Positions 26,280-35,197 of a DNA stretch of 64,000 bases are shown one piece after another. A model generated the notes under the pieces. It had not been told where the DNA came from. It saw nothing but the letters and a program-made list of their open reading frames with translations, and ran no database searches. Both the position numbers and the translations under genes were made by a program. The stretch is from Comamonas odontotermitis (GTDB lineage: Bacteria; Pseudomonadota; Gammaproteobacteria; Burkholderiales; Burkholderiaceae_C): contig NZ_CP083451.1 of NCBI RefSeq assembly GCF_020080045.1, positions 2,294,001-2,358,000 of the forward strand, in the 5' to 3' direction. Numbering within the stretch: position 1 is the first letter of the stretch; each line of letters begins with the position of its first letter.

Positions 26280-27389
26280 ATGATAACACCATATATCAAT
26301 CTCGCAATCAAGATAAAATCACATCTTTCGCACCCCATTCGCATATTCAGCACCATTGCAGGATGCCTTATCACCTCAAGTGCAATGTCAACCACCTATG
26401 TTTATATAGGCACACCTTATACGAGCACAACTTACTATACAGAAATGCCTGACTCTTCTAGCCAAGGCACTCCGCCTTCACCTTACAGCCCAGAAATGAA
26501 GGTACTTGGTCGATTTACAACTACAAATCGTCTCCCGGCCAATCTATCGACTCCCACTAGTATCGCACCTGCCCCTGAAGGCGCCAATTTAATGAATGAC
26601 TGGCAATTCAATGATGGAGTTATTGAGTATACGAAAAACAACAGCAATTTTACCCCCCTAGGCACACAGGGAAGCCCGACAATAAGCGGAGCAACCGTAA
26701 CTACAGACAATTTGGGAAATATTGTCAATTACTTTTTCATGATGCAATCGCCTCAGGCCCCTATAACAGTTGGTCAAATATTTAGTAGTTTGCAACTCAG
26801 TAAAATCATATGGGGCAATGGGGAAGCTATCCAGTACAGAGCAACTTGCATTTTTCCTTTCCCCAATGGCACCTGCAATGCAAGCTATGTCACCGCCGCA
26901 AGCCCAGATGACATATTAATCTCACATAATAGCACTGAAGCTATTTGGTCAAGTTTCGATACACTGCCGGATACTGGAGAAGCAGTAAGTGGAACTGCAT
27001 CTACTGCTATTGCGAACATCGCGGCCAACGATGGCATTAACGGTGTTCCCGCAACTCTCGGCTCAGGGGCTAACGCGATAGTTGCAATGCAAGGCACATG
27101 GCCGAGCGGAATTTCACTGAATGCAGATACGGGTGCGGTTGAAGTTTCTCAATTGGTAGCACCAGGTTCCTATGTGGTTGAATATCAAATCTGTGACTTC
27201 AAATCTCCCAGCGCATGCGTAACTAGCTCCGCATCTTTGACTATTGCCCCTCCAACAGTGACACCACCCACTGTTACTTCAGCACCTACACCAGTTCCAA
27301 CACTTAGCGAGTGCATGTTGATTTCTTTATCTGCTCTTGTGGCTGGAATTGGCCTAACGGGCTTCCTTAAGCGCCGAAGCAGATACTGA
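26280..27389 (+). CDS. Exported protein with IPTL-CTERM-like sorting tail
   Basis: 369 residues. An N-terminal hydrophobic stretch (FSTIAGCLITSSAM) suggests export. The C-terminus reads PVPTLSECMLISLSALVAGIGLTGFLKRRSRY: a PTLSE motif, one membrane helix and a basic end, the layout of IPTL-CTERM proteins processed by exosortase H. The usual Trp after PTLSE is Cys here. The middle is Ser/Thr-rich; the IANIAANDGINGVPATLG region, with an Ig-like/cadherin-type segment after it, suggests an adhesive or surface role. AT-rich codon use. No exosortase gene is in the window. Confidence 0.65.
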   Translation: MITPYINLAIKIKSHLSHPIRIFSTIAGCLITSSAMSTTYVYIGTPYTSTTYYTEMPDSSSQGTPPSPYSPEMKVLGRFTTTNRLPANLSTPTSIAPAPEGANLMNDWQFNDGVIEYTKNNSNFTPLGTQGSPTISGATVTTDNLGNIVNYFFMMQSPQAPITVGQIFSSLQLSKIIWGNGEAIQYRATCIFPFPNGTCNASYVTAASPDDILISHNSTEAIWSSFDTLPDTGEAVSGTASTAIANIAANDGINGVPATLGSGANAIVAMQGTWPSGISLNADTGAVEVSQLVAPGSYVVEYQICDFKSPSACVTSSASLTIAPPTVTPPTVTSAPTPVPTLSECMLISLSALVAGIGLTGFLKRRSRY

Positions 27390-27500
27390 AACATTAAATC
27401 TAATTTTTATGCCGGGTCAAGGAGTTCCTCCCTCCCTATTCATTCCCTTGACTGCTTAATTGCACCGGCCTTTCTCTTCATATATTCACCTAGAAATTGT

Positions 27501-28505
27501 ATGCAAGTCAAATTAATACTTTTCATTCTCACCTGCCTTGGTGGAGCACAACAAGCCATTGCAGCCAAACAATGTCTAGGACTTCCTGGCACTTATGGCG
27601 CCGTAACTGTTTCAGGCTGTGCCAATGATTACGCTATTGGAGTTATTAATCCAGCAAGTTCGTTGCCGGGATTTACCTCCACCTACCCTGCCTACCCATA
27701 TGATGGCCTTGCATTAGGTGGATTGCCTGGAAATTTAACATGCACATATAATTTTAGTCACTCTATTGCCACCAACTCCATCACCATCGACCTAGACTTC
27801 ATACATAAAAATGATCTAAATGCAAATCCGCCAACGCAAGACTCATTTACCGTTGAAATTAATGGATCAGCTTATGCTTTCAGTTCAAGTGATATTATAA
27901 AAACACCTCTTATAGATGGTGCATCACCTCAAGTGATTGCGGCAAATTTGGGAAGAATTCAGAATGCCCCGGAAACCTATAACTCGTCCGGAACAGTTCA
28001 AATTGGAGCAACAGCTCCTATTAGAACAACGACTTTAAAATTAAGCATGGATTCAGGAATTGGTGGTGGTGTTACCCGAGTATGCCTTGATGATACTGCC
28101 CATTTACCGAAACTCGTTGATGACTCAAAAATTATATCACCCACATCATCATCTAGTGTCAGTGTACTGGAAAACGACGAGGCAGGGGTAACACTCGATT
28201 CTGCCTACCCACTATCACTTTCGAGCCCTGCGACTGGGACACTTACTTATTCTGGAAATCAAATTCAATTTACTCCAACCAGTAGTTTTAGCGATACTGT
28301 GACATATCAATATCAAGCGTGCAATACTTATGGCGATTGCTCCTTGGCAAAGGTAACACTCATACCTCAAGCAGTTGCTCCAGCCCTATCTACGGCAAGT
28401 CCAGTGCCTTTATTAAGAAGCTGGTCTCTAGCAGCAATATCTTTTCTATTAGCCTCTTTTGGCATAATTTTTTATCGCAGAAATCAGAATAAAATGATTA
28501 GTTGA
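27501..28505 (+). CDS. Exported protein with C-terminal sorting-like helix
   Basis: 334 residues. Sec signal MQVKLILFILTCLGGAQQAIA, mature start AKQCLGLPG. The region 215-290 (SVSVLENDEAGVTLDSAYPLSL ... FTPTSSFSDTVTYQYQACNTYGDC) looks like a bacterial Ig-like/cadherin-type domain. The C-terminus PVPLLRSWSLAAISFLLASFGIIFYRRNQ has the P-x-L...W, helix, Arg-Arg layout of IPTL-CTERM tails. It probably arose alongside the preceding gene with the same architecture; function unknown. Confidence 0.65.
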   Translation: MQVKLILFILTCLGGAQQAIAAKQCLGLPGTYGAVTVSGCANDYAIGVINPASSLPGFTSTYPAYPYDGLALGGLPGNLTCTYNFSHSIATNSITIDLDFIHKNDLNANPPTQDSFTVEINGSAYAFSSSDIIKTPLIDGASPQVIAANLGRIQNAPETYNSSGTVQIGATAPIRTTTLKLSMDSGIGGGVTRVCLDDTAHLPKLVDDSKIISPTSSSSVSVLENDEAGVTLDSAYPLSLSSPATGTLTYSGNQIQFTPTSSFSDTVTYQYQACNTYGDCSLAKVTLIPQAVAPALSTASPVPLLRSWSLAAISFLLASFGIIFYRRNQNKMIS

Positions 28506-28882
28506 CCGAAATGATGCTGCATTTTATATGCATACATTTTTCCATATTTTAAATACTGATTTCTCGCCTCTTCATCCTCTATTTTTTGCACAATAGCTAG
28601 ATTAACCTAGATCGGCTTTTTTGTTGCTCCAAGCCACCTCAGGGTGGCATTTTTTATCAAGCTGAATTAGAACGGGTTGAACGGTGCTTGCCGGGTGTAG
28701 GCCGAATCTAATGGCTGGCCAAACAGGCACTTGATGGTCAGACAAAACGGGTTGGCCGCATCTGAAAACTTCTGGCAACGACTACGCTCGCCCGTGGGCG
28801 GGGCGATTCAGTCAGACCAGCAGCAGGCAAGCTCGATTGTTGCACTGTGAGTCGCAAGACATCACGGGATTTGAAAGGAGCC
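28506..28882. other. Intergenic boundary between exported proteins and mobile-element block
   Basis: About 375 bases with no clear gene. Contains the terminator at 28633-28656. GC content rises from here onward, marking a composition boundary. Confidence 0.4.
28633..28656 (+). terminator. Rho-independent terminator
   Basis: GCCACC / GGTGGC stem with a 4-base loop followed by ATTTTTT, 130 bases beyond the exported-protein gene. Confidence 0.75.
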
Positions 28883-29038
28883 ATGCTGCGCGGTTTGTTT
28901 CTTGGGGCGCACACCAGGTGCACAACCCCGTCTGTAGATGTGCAGTCTGTTCCTAGTTTTACGCCTCTTGAACACCACGGCATTCAGGTCTATCAAAAAG
29001 AAAACCATCAGCGCTTGCTTTTATGGGAGTCTCTGTAG
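28883..29038 (+). CDS. Doubtful small ORF, 51 residues
   Basis: MLRGLFLGAHTRCTTPSVD and onward, preceded by AAAGGAGCC at good spacing. No signal peptide, motif or recognised homology. It may be a real small gene at the edge of the mobile-element block, but only the ribosome-binding site supports it. Confidence 0.3.
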   Translation: MLRGLFLGAHTRCTTPSVDVQSVPSFTPLEHHGIQVYQKENHQRLLLWESL

Positions 29039-29162
29039 TGCAACAACGCCCATTTGATCCTAAAAATTCTCAGTCACATATCCTCGGGGTGATGAAAGAA
29101 CAGATCGATTGGATCTGGACCTGCATCACTCTGATTTCTCCATCTTCATTTCTTCCACCCTC

Positions 29163-29196
29163 AGCGCCCTTGGCTTCGTGCCAGGGGCGCTTTTTT
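29163..29196 (+). terminator. Terminator-like hairpin abutting a start codon
   Basis: AGCGCCC / GGGCGCT stem with an inner GGC/GCC, then TTTTTT. The T-run is followed at once by an ATG at 29197. First of a series of hairpins placed just before genes in this block. Confidence 0.7.
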
Positions 29197-29211
29197 ATGC
29201 CGGGAATATTC

Positions 29212-29535
29212 ATGACGATTCAATGCACACGCTGCAAGTCCTTCTCCGTCTACACCAAAGCCACAGCCAAGAAAGTCGGCCAGAACGTCGGAGCCATCGC
29301 AGGCACGGCAGCCGGTATCGCCAATGCCGTCCAAGGCGCATCACTGGGCGCCCGTGTGGGGTTTGTCGCTGGCCCCGCAGGCTCGGTGTTTGGCTCCATG
29401 GTAGGCGGTGTCATCGGTGTTGTGGCCGGAGGCGCTGTCGGGCGCGAGATCGGTGGCGCCATCGGTGAGCAGATCGACGGATCCTACCTCGACAACTACC
29501 AGTGCCAAGACTGCGGCCATTCCTTCAAAGCCTGA
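29212..29535 (+). CDS. Glycine-zipper protein with zinc-ribbon-like ends
   Basis: About 107 residues. CTRC near the N-terminus and CQDC near the C-terminus could form a small zinc ribbon. Between them lies a long Gly/Ala-rich glycine-zipper stretch (IAGTAAGIANAVQ ... VGGVIGVVAGGAVGREIGGAIG) able to insert in a membrane. Start at 29212 or at 29197 (MPGIF); both are in frame. It heads a run of same-strand genes (DUF932, YqaJ, Gp3-like), a module typical of plasmids and integrative elements. Function unknown. Confidence 0.65.
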   Translation: MTIQCTRCKSFSVYTKATAKKVGQNVGAIAGTAAGIANAVQGASLGARVGFVAGPAGSVFGSMVGGVIGVVAGGAVGREIGGAIGEQIDGSYLDNYQCQDCGHSFKA

Positions 29536-29581
29536 TACCTACAGAACCCATTTAACCAATTTCATTCAGGAGGACCTCACC

Positions 29582-30574
29582 ATGTCTCATCTCATCGACA
29601 CCATGGCCTACACCGGTCAAACTCCCTGGCACCAATTGGGCCATGCTTTACCCAAGAAGCAATCCATCGATACCTGGGCGCAAGCCGCTGGCATGCAGTG
29701 GCAGATCCTCGAAACGCCGGTCCGCTATCTGGCGTCTGATGCCTCAGGATCTGCATCCGCGCTGTATGGCGAGCCCATGGAGTTTCCCGACCAGAAGGTG
29801 CTCTACCGCAGCGACACCAAAGCGCCCTTGTCGGTGGTCAGCAACCGCTATCAGGTTGTTCAGCCCCGCGATGTTCTGGAGTTCTACCGCGACCTCACTG
29901 AGGTTGCAGGTTATGAGCTGGAAACCGCAGGCGTGCTCAAGGCTGGCCGCAAGTTCTGGGCATTGGCGCGTACTGGCAAATCGTCCGCTCTCAAAGGCGA
30001 TGACCTGGTCAATGGCTATTTGCTGCTCGCCACCTCCTGCGACGGGACACTTGCCACTGTTGCCATGCCCACCACCGTGCGGGTCGTCTGTAACAACACC
30101 TTGGCTATTGCGCTGCAAGGCGGTGTGAATGCGGTCAAGGTGCCGCACTCCACCAGCTTCGATGCCCAGGCCGTCAAACGCCAGTTGGGCATTGCCGTAG
30201 GCCAATGGGACAGCTTCATGTACCAGATGCGCACCTTGGCCGAGCGCAAGGTCAAGAGCCACGAGGCCATGAACTTCTTCCTCAAGGTGCTATGTGATAC
30301 CGACAAGCCCAGTATTTCTGGAGCGAGCAAGGGAGGTCTCACGAACGAGCGCGCATTGCAAAAAGCCCAGATGCTCTACGACGGCCATGGGCGCGGCGCC
30401 ACCAAGCAAGCCGCACAGGGCACTGCCTGGGGATTGCTGTGTTCGATCACTGAGTATGTGGACCATGAGCGCCGGGCTCGCAGCCAAGACAACCGGCTTG
30501 ACAGCGCCTGGTTCGGCCAGGGCGCGGCGGTCAAGCAGCGGGCGCTCGAATATGCCATGCAGTTGGTGGCTTGA
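29582..30574 (+). CDS. DUF932 domain protein
   Basis: 330 residues. The family layout is visible throughout: an N-terminal TPWHQLG segment, VSNRYQVVQPRDVLEFYRDLTEVAGYELETAG, a DLVNGYLLLATSCDGTLATVAMPTTVRVVCNNTL core and a C-terminal AWGLLCSITEYVDHERRARS. DUF932 proteins occur on plasmids, phages and ICEs; their biochemical role is not settled. The start follows CAGGAGG. The next gene is a YqaJ-type nuclease, a recurrent partner. Confidence 0.9.
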   Translation: MSHLIDTMAYTGQTPWHQLGHALPKKQSIDTWAQAAGMQWQILETPVRYLASDASGSASALYGEPMEFPDQKVLYRSDTKAPLSVVSNRYQVVQPRDVLEFYRDLTEVAGYELETAGVLKAGRKFWALARTGKSSALKGDDLVNGYLLLATSCDGTLATVAMPTTVRVVCNNTLAIALQGGVNAVKVPHSTSFDAQAVKRQLGIAVGQWDSFMYQMRTLAERKVKSHEAMNFFLKVLCDTDKPSISGASKGGLTNERALQKAQMLYDGHGRGATKQAAQGTAWGLLCSITEYVDHERRARSQDNRLDSAWFGQGAAVKQRALEYAMQLVA

Positions 30575-30645
30575 ACCAGCAGGCATCTATTACCGGATCA
30601 CGGTGAATTTTTACCATTCCCGGCCATATTCGACCAGTCCCAGCC

Positions 30646-30679
30646 AGAAGCCTTCGCTATTTCCGTGGCGAGGGCTTCT
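30646..30679 (+). terminator. Hairpin upstream of the YqaJ gene
   Basis: AGAAGCC pairs with GGCTTCT around a partly paired inner CGC/GCG. No strong T-run follows, so it may attenuate or process the transcript rather than terminate it. Confidence 0.45.
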
Positions 30680-30716
30680 GTGCTTTGGGCGTGCTCTTCT
30701 TTCCTTTGGAGGTTTG

Positions 30717-31805
30717 ATGCCTATTACCGTTGTTCCCTCGCAGCAGGCCTTGCAGCCTGTTCCCGCCAATCCCTCTGCGCCAAATCGTTCTGTGCCTCAT
30801 GCCAGGTCGGCGGGTCCCACCCCGCGCCCAGCGCTGCGCCTGGTCTCCACCCGGGATCTGCCCCGCGAGAGCTGGCTCGATGTGCGCAGACGCGGCATCG
30901 GCAGCTCCGATGCCGCTGCCGCCGTGGGTCTGAGCCCCTACCAGTCCCAGCTGGAGCTCTGGATGCACAAGTCCGGCAAGGCCGATATGCTGCCGTCCAT
31001 CGATCCTAACGATGAGACTTCTCCGCTGTACTGGGGCACTTTGCTCGAACCCATCGTGGCAGCCCACTACACCAAACGTACCGGACGCCGGGTGCGCCGC
31101 GTCAATGCCGTCCTGGGCCATCCCCGCATTCCCTGGATGCTGGCCAACATCGACCGGGAGGTCGTGGGTGCCCCAGATGTCCAGATCCTGGAATGCAAGA
31201 CCGCAGGCATCCATGGTGCCAAGCTCTGGAAGGACGGTGTGCCCGAGTATGTGCAACTGCAGGTCATGCACCAGTTGGCCGTGACCGGCAAGCAGGCTGC
31301 GGATGTTGCCGTGCTGATCGGTGGTCAGGAGTTGCAGATCCATCGCATAGAGCGCGATGAGGCCATGATCGCGCAGCTCATTGCGCTGGAAGAACAATTC
31401 TGGGGTTGGGTTCAGCGGGGAGAGCAACCACCGGCTGATGCCTCTGACAGTGCCGATCTGGCGCTGCGCTGTATCTATCCGCAAGATTCGGGCGAAACCA
31501 TTGATCTGTCGGAAGACGTTACTGCTTCACAAGCCTTTGCCCAACTCCTACAGGTGCGGCAGCAGATCAATGATTGGGAGTCACAGGAGGCTTTGCTCAA
31601 GCACCAGATCCAACAGCGGATGGGGTCAGCCTCCCGTGCCAGCTTTGACAGCGGAAGCATCAGCTGGAAGCGCAGCAAGGAGGGGCAGACCTTCGATGCA
31701 GCGCGGTTTCAGCAAGAGCACCCGGAAATCGCTTCCCGCTACATGCAGCCCAAGGCGGGCAGAAGGCGGTTCCTGGTACAGGCCGAGGACATGCCGGGTC
31801 ATTGA
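30717..31805 (+). CDS. YqaJ-type (lambda exonuclease-like) recombinase
   Basis: 362 residues. The YqaJ domain spans about 50-260: RRRGIGSSDAAAAVGLSPYQSQLELWMHKSG, WGTLLEPIVAAHYTKRTGRRVRRV, MLANIDREVVG, and the nuclease signature ILECKTAG with downstream VQLQVMHQLAVTG. The Asp...Glu-x-Lys pattern fits a PD-(D/E)XK 5'-3' exonuclease used in single-strand annealing recombination. The C-terminal 90 residues (QINDWESQEALLKHQIQQRMG) look coiled-coil. Start at 30717 with GGAGG upstream. No RecT/Erf-like partner is seen next to it. Confidence 0.88.
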   Translation: MPITVVPSQQALQPVPANPSAPNRSVPHARSAGPTPRPALRLVSTRDLPRESWLDVRRRGIGSSDAAAAVGLSPYQSQLELWMHKSGKADMLPSIDPNDETSPLYWGTLLEPIVAAHYTKRTGRRVRRVNAVLGHPRIPWMLANIDREVVGAPDVQILECKTAGIHGAKLWKDGVPEYVQLQVMHQLAVTGKQAADVAVLIGGQELQIHRIERDEAMIAQLIALEEQFWGWVQRGEQPPADASDSADLALRCIYPQDSGETIDLSEDVTASQAFAQLLQVRQQINDWESQEALLKHQIQQRMGSASRASFDSGSISWKRSKEGQTFDAARFQQEHPEIASRYMQPKAGRRRFLVQAEDMPGH

Positions 31806-31833
31806 CCGCTGTTCACCTATTCACTTCTTCATC

Positions 31834-31864
31834 GCCCCAGCGCTCGCGCCGGGGCTATTCTTTT
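31834..31864 (+). terminator. Terminator-like hairpin before the Gp3-like gene
   Basis: GCCCC / GGGGC with an inner GCG/CGC, followed by TATTCTTTT. It lies directly between the YqaJ stop and the next start. Confidence 0.6.
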
Positions 31865-31882
31865 ATGAGGAGCGCCCTTTTT

Positions 31883-33025
31883 ATGATCCAAGGACTGATG
31901 ATGACGCCGCCTGTCGTTGGCCGAATTGCCATCGGCAAGATGGTCGAGCGCAATGGCAAGCGTTTGCCCGAGAAGGATGATGAGTTCACCATCACCACCC
32001 AGGTACAAAACCGTGCAGGCTGGGTATTGCATCCCATGGATGCCGCTCTGCGTTCGCAGGTTGCGCACTCAGCAAATCCGGCAACTGCGCCAATGCCTGC
32101 CAATCCGGCGGGCCTGCAGGTGCAAGAATCGGAGCAGCTATTCTCCCGCTCGATCCCTGATGCCTCGCCACCTCCCAAAGCCAACCTGCAGGGCAAACTC
32201 GCAGAGCGGGCCAAGGTGCAAGGTGCATCTTCGGAGCCACTGAATCAGCAGACGCCTAATACAGATGCAGGAACTGCTGCAAATGCTGCCCCCGCCTCTG
32301 GTATGACTACCACCAGGCCAATTCAGGCACCACCCAAGCTGCGCAGCATCCCGGTACGTCTCTTGTTCAATGATCCTGGGCTGAACTTGCGTGCCGCCTA
32401 CACCCTGTTTGACCGGGCTACGGCCAGGCCCGTCTGTGTGGGCGACGGCGAAAGTTGCAAACGGGTGCGCCAAGGCATTGTGGAGTCTCACCCCTGTCCC
32501 GGGCCAGATCACTGTGCGCTCGGGATGGAGGGGAGCTGCAAGCTCTTTGGGCGCTTTCATGTGCGCATCGACCATCCAGCCAACCAAGTTGATGCCTGCA
32601 GTACCTTTGTGCTGCGCACTACTGGCGTCAACACGGTTCGCACATTGATGGCGCGCATGCAGTACTTCCAGGCGATCTCGGGAGGACTGCTGGCCTACCT
32701 GCCGCTGGAGCTGCGCTTGCGGGGTAAATCTACCGCGCAGTCGCATCGCTCGCCTATCTACTACGTGGATCTGTGCGTTCGCCAGAGTTTGAGTCTGGAA
32801 GCAGCCGTGCACAAGGCCCGGGAAGCGGCGGAGCATGCCCGGCAGATGGGATTGGACCAAGCGGCCTTGGACGCAGCAGCCCGCGCAGGCTATGCCCTGG
32901 GGGTGTTTGAGGAGAGCGCAGAGGAAGCCGCTGGCGTGCTCCAGGAGTTCTATCCTGCGGCAGACCCCGGCCAGGATAGCGCTTACCAACAGGAGGCCTG
33001 TCATGGTCAAGAAATCCAAGCATGA
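31883..33025 (+). CDS. Gp3-like recombination-directionality-factor family protein (Cys-rich)
   Basis: About 380 residues. The N-terminal region has PVVGRIAIGKMVERNGKRLPEKDDEFTITTQ, then a Pro/Ala-rich linker. The central Cys cluster (PVCVGDGESCKR, ESHPCPGPDHCALGMEGSCKLFGRFHVRI, Cys at about 185, 192, 205, 211 and 219) followed by FVLRTTGVNTVRTL matches the Gp3-like domain known from phiC31 recombination directionality factors. Plasmid and ICE copies are often labelled hydrolase or metal-binding protein. The Cys residues probably bind a metal. The start at 31883 follows GAGGAG; 31865 is also possible. Overlaps the next gene by 23 bases. Confidence 0.7.
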   Translation: MIQGLMMTPPVVGRIAIGKMVERNGKRLPEKDDEFTITTQVQNRAGWVLHPMDAALRSQVAHSANPATAPMPANPAGLQVQESEQLFSRSIPDASPPPKANLQGKLAERAKVQGASSEPLNQQTPNTDAGTAANAAPASGMTTTRPIQAPPKLRSIPVRLLFNDPGLNLRAAYTLFDRATARPVCVGDGESCKRVRQGIVESHPCPGPDHCALGMEGSCKLFGRFHVRIDHPANQVDACSTFVLRTTGVNTVRTLMARMQYFQAISGGLLAYLPLELRLRGKSTAQSHRSPIYYVDLCVRQSLSLEAAVHKAREAAEHARQMGLDQAALDAAARAGYALGVFEESAEEAAGVLQEFYPAADPGQDSAYQQEACHGQEIQA

Positions 33026-33818
33026 ACCTGTGCTATCACGCTCCTTCCATTTGGAGCAGCGCTACATGGATGGACTCAGGTTCGATGGCGTCTGGTCGCA
33101 TGTGGCGAGAAACAGTGCAGGTGCATGGCGCTGGAAGGCGCTGCCTCTACCAATCATGCCAGCCCTGCCAGAAGCACCATCGGCCAGGGCCCGATCTGGT
33201 GATCCGCAAGGCGCTTGGTGGTGCGCACGACAGTGCGCTGCCGTGATGAGCCCGAGTGCAGTACCGCCGCAGTCCCTGGTGATCACGCCAATGCCGCACC
33301 CTGAGCCTGCTGCTCTGGCGCAGGCGCTGCAAGCGTTTTTACCGGATTGTTCTGTCCAAATGCGCGAGTGCGGCGATACGACATACCAACCCATCGATAT
33401 TGCGGCGAATATCGATGCGAATGTGGCTGCGGATATTGCAGCGGATATGACTCAGGTGCTGCATGCCGGGGGATGCGCTTTGCTGCGGCTGGAAAGCCTG
33501 GATCGCAAAGTGAAACGCAATGACAGCGCCCCCAATGTGCGCTGGGCCTGGATGGTTGGTATGGAGGCATGGCACCAAGCCCGTGCTGACAGGCCCATGC
33601 AAAGATCTATCGACAGCACTGCTACGGATAGCACCGTACATGCACTGCTGGTGGTTGGCCCCCACTGGCCTGCGCCTTGGGGTAGCGGGTTTGGCGCAAA
33701 GCTGCGTCCTCAGGTGGATGGCAGTTGGCGACTTGCCAGTACAGACGGTGAAGCCATGCATTGCAGGGTGACAGCCTGCATTGTCGTCAAACCCGCAGTG
33801 CCCGCGGTAAGGGATTAA
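33003..33818 (+). CDS. Hypothetical protein of the DUF932-YqaJ block
   Basis: 271 residues, not recognised. It starts MVKKSKHEPVLSRSFHLEQRYMDGLRFDGVWSH behind a good Shine-Dalgarno (CAGGAGG) and overlaps the previous gene by 23 bases, so it is co-expressed. No signal peptide or membrane segment. Its position as last gene of the module and codon use like the rest suggest a role in the same mobile element. Confidence 0.7.
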   Translation: MVKKSKHEPVLSRSFHLEQRYMDGLRFDGVWSHVARNSAGAWRWKALPLPIMPALPEAPSARARSGDPQGAWWCARQCAAVMSPSAVPPQSLVITPMPHPEPAALAQALQAFLPDCSVQMRECGDTTYQPIDIAANIDANVAADIAADMTQVLHAGGCALLRLESLDRKVKRNDSAPNVRWAWMVGMEAWHQARADRPMQRSIDSTATDSTVHALLVVGPHWPAPWGSGFGAKLRPQVDGSWRLASTDGEAMHCRVTACIVVKPAVPAVRD

Positions 33819-33850
33819 TGCACCTTGATCGATGAACTTGGACGGCATAA

Positions 33851-33876
33851 AGGCAGGCCTTGCGGGGTCTGCCTTT
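33851..33876. terminator. Terminator closing the mobile-element module
   Basis: AGGCAG / CTGCCT stem with a GC-rich loop followed by TTGTGTT, 30 bases after the last gene of the block and facing the leftward XRE gene. Confidence 0.6.
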
Positions 33877-33927
33877 GTGTTACTGGTGCAAATTCAAATC
33901 CAACTGTACCTGCCCCTCCAAATCTCA

Positions 33928-34209
33928 CTACGTGCCGGTAACACTCGTAGGGTGACTTGCCGGAGGTTTTAAAAGCGTCCAAGGCTCCACTCCCAAGGCC
34001 TGAGCCAGCCGCTCGATATTGGAGAGCGACACATTCCAGCGTGATCGCTCCACGGCTGACACATAGGTGCGGTCCAGTTCGCACTCCATCGCCAACCGCT
34101 CCTGCGACCAGCCCTTGTCCACCCGCTTGAGCCGGATCCAATAGGCCAGCACTTCAAGCAGGTTGTTCGGATCAGGCAGTCGGGACGGTGGGGTCGGTTT
34201 GGCAGACAT
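33928..34209 (-). CDS. XRE-family helix-turn-helix regulator
   Basis: 93 residues. A single HTH_3 domain covers LLEVLAYWIRLKRVDKGWSQERLAMECELDRTYVSAVERSRWNVSLSNIERLAQALGVEPWTLL. No other domain. Such regulators are common in mobile elements. The ATG at 34209 sits right behind GGAGG with very short spacing; a TTG start 19 codons upstream (34266) is possible. It faces the mobile-element module, which it may control. Confidence 0.85.
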   Translation of the reverse strand: MSAKPTPPSRLPDPNNLLEVLAYWIRLKRVDKGWSQERLAMECELDRTYVSAVERSRWNVSLSNIERLAQALGVEPWTLLKPPASHPTSVTGT

Positions 34210-34366
34210 CCCTCCAGCATGTCTTTCTGATACATTTACATCTACGGAGTTTGCATCACATATCAATCAATAAGCACCACACGCACCAATTGCTATCACC
34301 GTTTGCTTCCAGTAGGAAAGCTGGCTTGGGGTGGAGATCCATCCCACTTTTTCTAATGAGACTTTT

Positions 34367-35197
34367 ATGAAAACGAACAAAATATCTAGTGCACTTTTGG
34401 GAAAAAGGACATTTCCCCAAACGCCTGCGAAGAGCGCTTTTGTGGCTCTATTCGCAGGCGTGTTCCTGGTCGGCTGCTCTGGCAAACCGTCCTCTGCAGA
34501 GATTGAAAAGGCAATGACCCTTGAGGTTCAGAAAAACTGCGAATATGCTTCGGTGACAAATGTGGAGGTGCTCAATACGCAGTACGGCGATCCGCAAAAC
34601 AAAGAGCGCATCCATGTAAAGTTCACGGGGGATGTCAATGTGAAGATCACCGGCAAACTTTTGGAGTCGTGGGACAACTTTGACAAGGCCAATGAGATCT
34701 TTTGGGCCTGGGGCCTTGCCATTCAGGACTTCAACAAAGAAATTGATGAAGCACGCTCAAAAATAGATGATGCGTACGATGCGGAGAGAGCAGAGTACAA
34801 AGAGGCTATGTTTAACGGAGGCGCGTCACCCGAGTTATGGGAGCAAGAGCGTGTAGCAAAAGCTAGGGCAGATGAAAAACGTCAACAGATGGGAGAGTGG
34901 ATCAAGAAGAATGCCAATGAGATTTTCGAGAAATATGACAAACAAGCCCAGGGTATGTTGAGTAGTTATCTCGATAACGGTATAAGACGGTTTGATCGGA
35001 TCTCCAAACCAACGGTGCCCTTTGGATGTATGAGCTTTGATCCAAAGACGCCGCTGGGCTTACTCTATGAGAACGCAGCTCAAGGAGGAAAGAACATTGA
35101 CCCTTACTTCTCGCGCAAGGGTGCAGTCGTGGGTATGCAAGCCGAGCGTACGATGGTGAAGACTGAGAAGGGGTGGATGTTGCTAGGGCAGATGTAG
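34367..35197 (+). CDS. Hypothetical lipoprotein
   Basis: 276 residues. A lipoprotein signal ends in FLVGCSGK (lipobox Cys about residue 37). The middle (FNKEIDEARSKIDDAYDAERAEYKEAM ... EQERVAKARADEKRQQMGEWIKKNANEIFEKYDKQ) is strongly charged and predicted coiled coil. The family is not recognised. It is AT-richer than the upstream module and closed by an exceptionally strong terminator, so it is an independent transcription unit. Confidence 0.72.
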   Translation: MKTNKISSALLGKRTFPQTPAKSAFVALFAGVFLVGCSGKPSSAEIEKAMTLEVQKNCEYASVTNVEVLNTQYGDPQNKERIHVKFTGDVNVKITGKLLESWDNFDKANEIFWAWGLAIQDFNKEIDEARSKIDDAYDAERAEYKEAMFNGGASPELWEQERVAKARADEKRQQMGEWIKKNANEIFEKYDKQAQGMLSSYLDNGIRRFDRISKPTVPFGCMSFDPKTPLGLLYENAAQGGKNIDPYFSRKGAVVGMQAERTMVKTEKGWMLLGQM

